This document shows, in pieces, positions 60,695 through 64,000 of a DNA stretch of 64,000 nucleotides (its first letter is position 1; each line of letters begins with the position of its first letter). The DNA comes from Mercurialis annua (Eukaryota > Streptophyta > Magnoliopsida > Malpighiales > Euphorbiaceae). Both the position numbers and the translations under genes were made by a program. A model generated the notes under the pieces. The model searched no databases, was not told the origin of the DNA, and worked only from the letters and a program-made list of their open reading frames with translations. Location: NCBI RefSeq assembly GCF_937616625.2, contig NC_065572.1, positions 42,745,653-42,809,652 of the forward strand. The letters are read 5' to 3'.

Positions 60695-61157
60695 CCGCTT
60701 CGCCTTGATGGCTGAAATCGGATTCTTAGGTGTCTCCGCCTTTTCTCCCTGTAAGGAAAAAGGTAGATCACCTGGAATCCTAAACTCGACTGACTTCCCT
60801 CGACAGTCAATAGAAATGGCGCGACAGCTAATCCATCCCCAAAATCACGTCAAAAGAAAGCACGTCAAGCAAAACCAAATCAGCACATAATTCTCTACCC
60901 TGTATAACCACTGGACAAGAAGGATAAACGACGTCCACTACTACACCTTCAGACATAGGTGTAGATACAGCCAGAGGTTCACTCAAAACAGATGGTGCAA
61001 TACCCAATTTCCCAGCAAAGCAAGTAGACACAAAAGAATGGGTTGCACCCGCATCAAATAATATCAAAACGCCAGTAAAAGAAATCGGAATGGTACCTTG
61101 CACCACAGCATTTGATGCACGCGCAGCCTGAGGAGTAAGTGCGAACACTTTGGCCTA
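60695..61157 (-). pseudogene. pol: Protease, element 3
   Basis: The frame with [12 protein letters not shown] and the VILGMD segment ends at TAG 60828-60830 (TGG to TAG). About 15 bases further on, five bases are missing relative to element 1, shifting into the RT frame. A second TAG at 61155-61157 (CAG to TAG) precedes it at the gag-protease boundary. Confidence 0.9.
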
Positions 61158-62678
61158 ACCCTGCGGCTGCTGCTGCGAACTCTTCCCAGTACCATAACTG
61201 TTGGAACCTCTGCCACCGTTCTCACGGCCACCAAAACCTCTGCCACCAAAACCACGGCCCCGCTGGCCACCAAAAGATGCTGCAGGTTGAGAATACCATA
61301 CAGACTGTGTAAATGCAGGTCTATGCTGCTGGTAAGATGACTGCGCCACACTGGAGTTAGACATCTACTGCCCAGATGTCGGACACTCCTTGGAAAAATG
61401 ACCCGGCTGGCCACAAGAAAAACAACCTCCAGGAGCTAACTGACACTGACCATAGTGCCTGCGTCTGCAATTCTGGCAGAACGAAATGTTCGATCCACCA
61501 CTGTACCCGCGTCCTGAACCACGGTTACTCCCACTGCTACTAGAACTGTACAGAGAACTCCTAGTACTATGTCTCCCCTTGTTATGAGTACGGCGACTCC
61601 CCCTATTGGCCTGGGAAGAGCCACTGTAGTAGTTTCCACTACCATGTTGTGCTGGGGCCTGTTACCCCCCCACTAGGAAGATCACTCTTTCCCTTCTGAT
61701 TCTGGAAAGGGTCAGAGATCGTCCCAAACTGAATCAACAAATTCTCCATCCGTCGAGCACTATCCACTACCCGAGCAAACTCCATGGTTGTCCCTATCAG
61801 CAAAGGAAGAAACTCCGAGCCTAAACCCCTAACATAGCGGTTGTTCACTCGCCCTCGATCACCCTGTAGATCGGTAGCAAACCGCTCCAAACGAAACAAA
61901 CTCTGTAGTGTAGTCTGTCACTAATCTATCCCCTTTCTTCAAATTTATCAGCTTCTCTTTGAAATTCTCAGTAGCAGAGAAGGGTAGATAGTAACCTCTT
62001 AACCTGGTCACAAAATCAGCCCAAGACAATGTAGCCATCTCTGGTCTGATGTTATCACGAAACTAGTCCTTAGCTGGACCCTTCAGCGACATCTCCATAA
62101 GCATCACTGATTGACGATCAGTAGCTTGAATTCTCTGACTATTGTACTCAAACTCTTCCAAAAAGTCAAGAGCATCCCCAATACCATCAAAAGAAGTCGG
62201 ATTCAACTTCGTGTAGGTCATCACCATCTCTCTGTCTGTCGGAATGTGACCGACACCAGCAAGTCTACCCATACTAGCTACAGCACCAGCCTGAGGTTGC
62301 TGTTGCTGCGCTAACTGACCCGTAGTACACTAATTCTGCAGAAGAGCCTGATTGTTCTGCATTTCGACAATCCCAGCCAAGAAAGTAGTGAAGTTGAACG
62401 CCTGCATATTCGGTGCATGTTGCACCCCTGGTGCATGTTGCACGTTCGGTGCCTGCTGCACATTCGGTGCCTGCTGCACCACGTCCTCTAGCTCCACCTC
62501 TACCAGCACCAGCTCCTCTGCCTCTACCTCTACCTCTGCCAGCACCTCTACCTCTACCACGTCCAGCATTGGGTGGAACTGGTGGTATGTTCTGATCGAC
62601 TTCCATGGAAATCGCATCATCAGCCTCAGCTTCTTGCTCTGCCGCAGCACGAGCATGAGTACGAACAACGTTGTCCAT
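61158..62678 (-). pseudogene. gag: Gag, element 3, multiply interrupted
   Basis: The start at 62678 is fixed by homology to element 1 and by the acceptor site upstream. The N-terminal RG-rich tract is longer in GRGRG units than element 1's. Lesions in order are a 7-nt deletion near 62470, TAG 62330-62332 (CAG to TAG), TAG 62063-62065 (TGG to TAG), a one-base insertion near 61890, a length change in a G run near 61668 and TAG 61365-61367 (CAG to TAG). Gag core (REMVMTYTKLNPTSF) and zinc-knuckle homology are still clear. A 15-base repeat encoding QAPNV-type units has more copies here than in element 1. Confidence 0.9.
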
Positions 62679-63022
62679 ATCCTAAGGATTGAATCAAAAC
62701 AATTTAAATATACAGATATTTCATACCCAAGTATGAACAAAACAAGCAACATATAGGATTTCCCAAGAAATCAACAGCAATATAGTATTCACCCAAGTGA
62801 AATAAAATTAACATTTAACAGCATCAAATCAACATATAATGACTGACTCGACGGAATCCTATTGGTGTAGGCATAATATTTTAAAAATCAAAAGATGACG
62901 TTTTTAAAGACATGACAGAAACCTATATCCGCAGTAGTTCCTAAGACACAACCATACATAACAGAGTAAACACATAGCAAGCATATGGCCTTGGTTTGAA
63001 ACCAAAGCTCTGATACCAAGTT
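62679..63022 (-). other. Leader of element 3 with predicted splice acceptor
   Basis: A non-coding leader of 344 bp between primer site and gag. On the minus strand TTGATTCAATCCTTAG ends at 62682, with GATATGG after it, so the acceptor and its spacing to the gag ATG match element 1. ATG triplets are frequent between primer site and acceptor. Nothing else is seen. Confidence 0.6.
63007..63018 (-). other. Primer binding site, element 3
   Basis: TGGTATCAGAGC on the minus strand, complementary to the 3' end of tRNA-iMet, 4 nt from the LTR end at 63023. Confidence 0.94.
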
Positions 63023-64000
63023 TGTCACGACCCATTTTCATGAATCGCGACCGGCACTAGGGTATGGGTAATGTAGTACCAAAACCCGTAGCTAGCCTTT
63101 CAATTAACATAGAAACACATAAACCTGTAGAAAACCAATACTCGGGGGCAACCGAGACTTCATCCTAAATCTAACAGTTATAATATTCAGCAATTAAAAT
63201 AACATGCTTTCCAATAATAGCATTAATTCGGCTTAACATAATAATTCTGAATAATAATGTAACATGCCAAAGCAATAATAATCCAGTCGGACCAATCCGA
63301 CAACAACTAAAATAAAATAAAGACGTCTAGTCAACTACTGCGGTCTAAGAATGAAATGGTTGATAGTTCTACTAAAATAAATGGAACCTCCGAATAAAAG
63401 TAAATGCGGAGATCACCAGACTCTCTCAGATCATAACCCTGGGAAAAATTGGGAAAACAACGGGGTCAGATATACTGAGATGAGTTTATACCACTATCTA
63501 CATTTATTAAGTGGAAAACCTTTAAAACCGTATAAAACATTTAATAACGATATTACGAATAATAGTTGGAACCCTAATCCACAATTCTAAATATAAACAT
63601 AATCCAATAGGTCTGGTCCCGAAAGCTAGGCTACACCGAATTACCACTGACCACACTTATACCAGAGTCCCGAGAGCTGAGCTATACCGAGTTACTCTAC
63701 CTGGTCCCGAGAGCTATGCTCACACCGAGTTACCATATTTCCACATATAACTTACCCAGATCAATACTGATGCGCACGCAGTCCTAATGATGCCCATTAG
63801 GTAGCATGTTCCAATTAAGAGCCATAATATAAAAACAGTTCGAAATATACTTACAGTATATATTTAATATTAAAATAACAATTTACTTAATAAAGCGGTA
63901 AATAGTAAGTACAAACTCACTGCTTGCTAATCCACGTGATAACCGGCAAGCAACTAATCCTGGTTCGCCTCTAAAGCACGAACAGTAGACGGGTCTAGAA
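63023..64000 (-). repeat. 5' LTR of element 3, partial
   Basis: The CA end is at 63023 and the sequence continues beyond the window. It contains the triple GAGTTAC/CCCGAGAGCT repeat (about 63610-63735, with the first copy mutated to GAAAGCTAGG), the CCTAATG hairpin and the GCGCACGCAGTCC block. Promoter, donor and palindromes of this LTR lie outside the window. Confidence 0.93.

Larger units (their letters stand above)
56669..64000 (-). mobile_element. Element 3: Tekay-type chromovirus, running off the window
   Basis: A minus-strand copy with a truncated 3' LTR (56669-57594), polypurine tract, chromodomain, integrase, RNase H, RT, protease, full-length but broken gag, leader, primer site and the first 978 bp of the 5' LTR. 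RT, RNase H and integrase catalytic residues are intact, but gag-pol carries many stops and frameshifts. Its visible 5' LTR is closest to element 2's LTR. It is not the missing end of element 2, because both have their own 3' LTR, pol and gag. Confidence 0.94.

Noticed and set aside
47842..64000. Elements 2 and 3 as one nested or single element
   Set aside because: Both have their own polypurine tract, LTR, integrase, RT and gag in the same orientation, so they are separate copies.

Overview
The window is repeat-only nuclear DNA from a plant, most likely a flowering plant. Its protein-coding content is confined to long terminal repeat (LTR) retrotransposons of the Ty3/gypsy chromovirus type. 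Gag-Pol order, the initiator-tRNA-Met primer site, LTRs of about 2.9 kb and a C-terminal chromodomain fit the Tekay/Del clade. No host gene, rRNA, tRNA or CRISPR array is visible. The species cannot be named from the sequence.

Layout. (1) 1-1450: tandem satellite with a 60-bp monomer, plus orientation. (2) 1451-12565: a complete Tekay-type element (element 1, plus strand) inserted in the satellite, with a 5-bp TAAGT target duplication, near-identical LTRs and a broken gag-pol. (3) 12566-47841: the same satellite continues for about 35 kb. It carries nested recent tandem duplications of whole blocks: 1.6 kb x2, 3.55 kb x3, 2.8 kb x2 and 2.16 kb x2. (4) 47842-54901: element 2 (minus strand), with a complete 3' LTR and pol but cut off inside gag. 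(5) 54900-56211: an LTR-like sequence of a different, unidentified retrotransposon with a TATA box and a palindrome cluster. (6) 56212-56668: a short satellite remnant in inverted orientation. (7) 56669-64000: element 3 (minus strand), with a truncated 3' LTR, a heavily mutated gag-pol, an intact primer site and a 5' LTR that runs off the window.

How the parts work together. In an intact element of this family, Gag would form the particle, protease would cut the polyprotein, RT/RNase H would copy the RNA from a tRNA-Met primer, and integrase with its chromodomain would target chromatin. None of the three copies can make the full polyprotein. Seven of the nonsense codons are C-to-T type changes in CAG/CTG context, as expected from decay of plant CHG methylation.

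Most interesting points. (a) The LTRs carry a conserved 5' splice donor, and a matching acceptor lies 3 nt before the gag ATG. This predicts a leader intron of about 2.7 kb that removes most of the LTR, the primer site and all upstream ATGs. (b) Clusters of near-perfect palindromes sit at the same place in U3 of three diverged LTRs, and again in the unrelated LTR-like sequence. (c) The satellite monomer is built of 10-bp A-tract-phased blocks, and its variation is dominated by CG-to-TG/CA changes. (d) A premature stop is shared by elements 2 and 3. Identities and counts were made by eye and are approximate.
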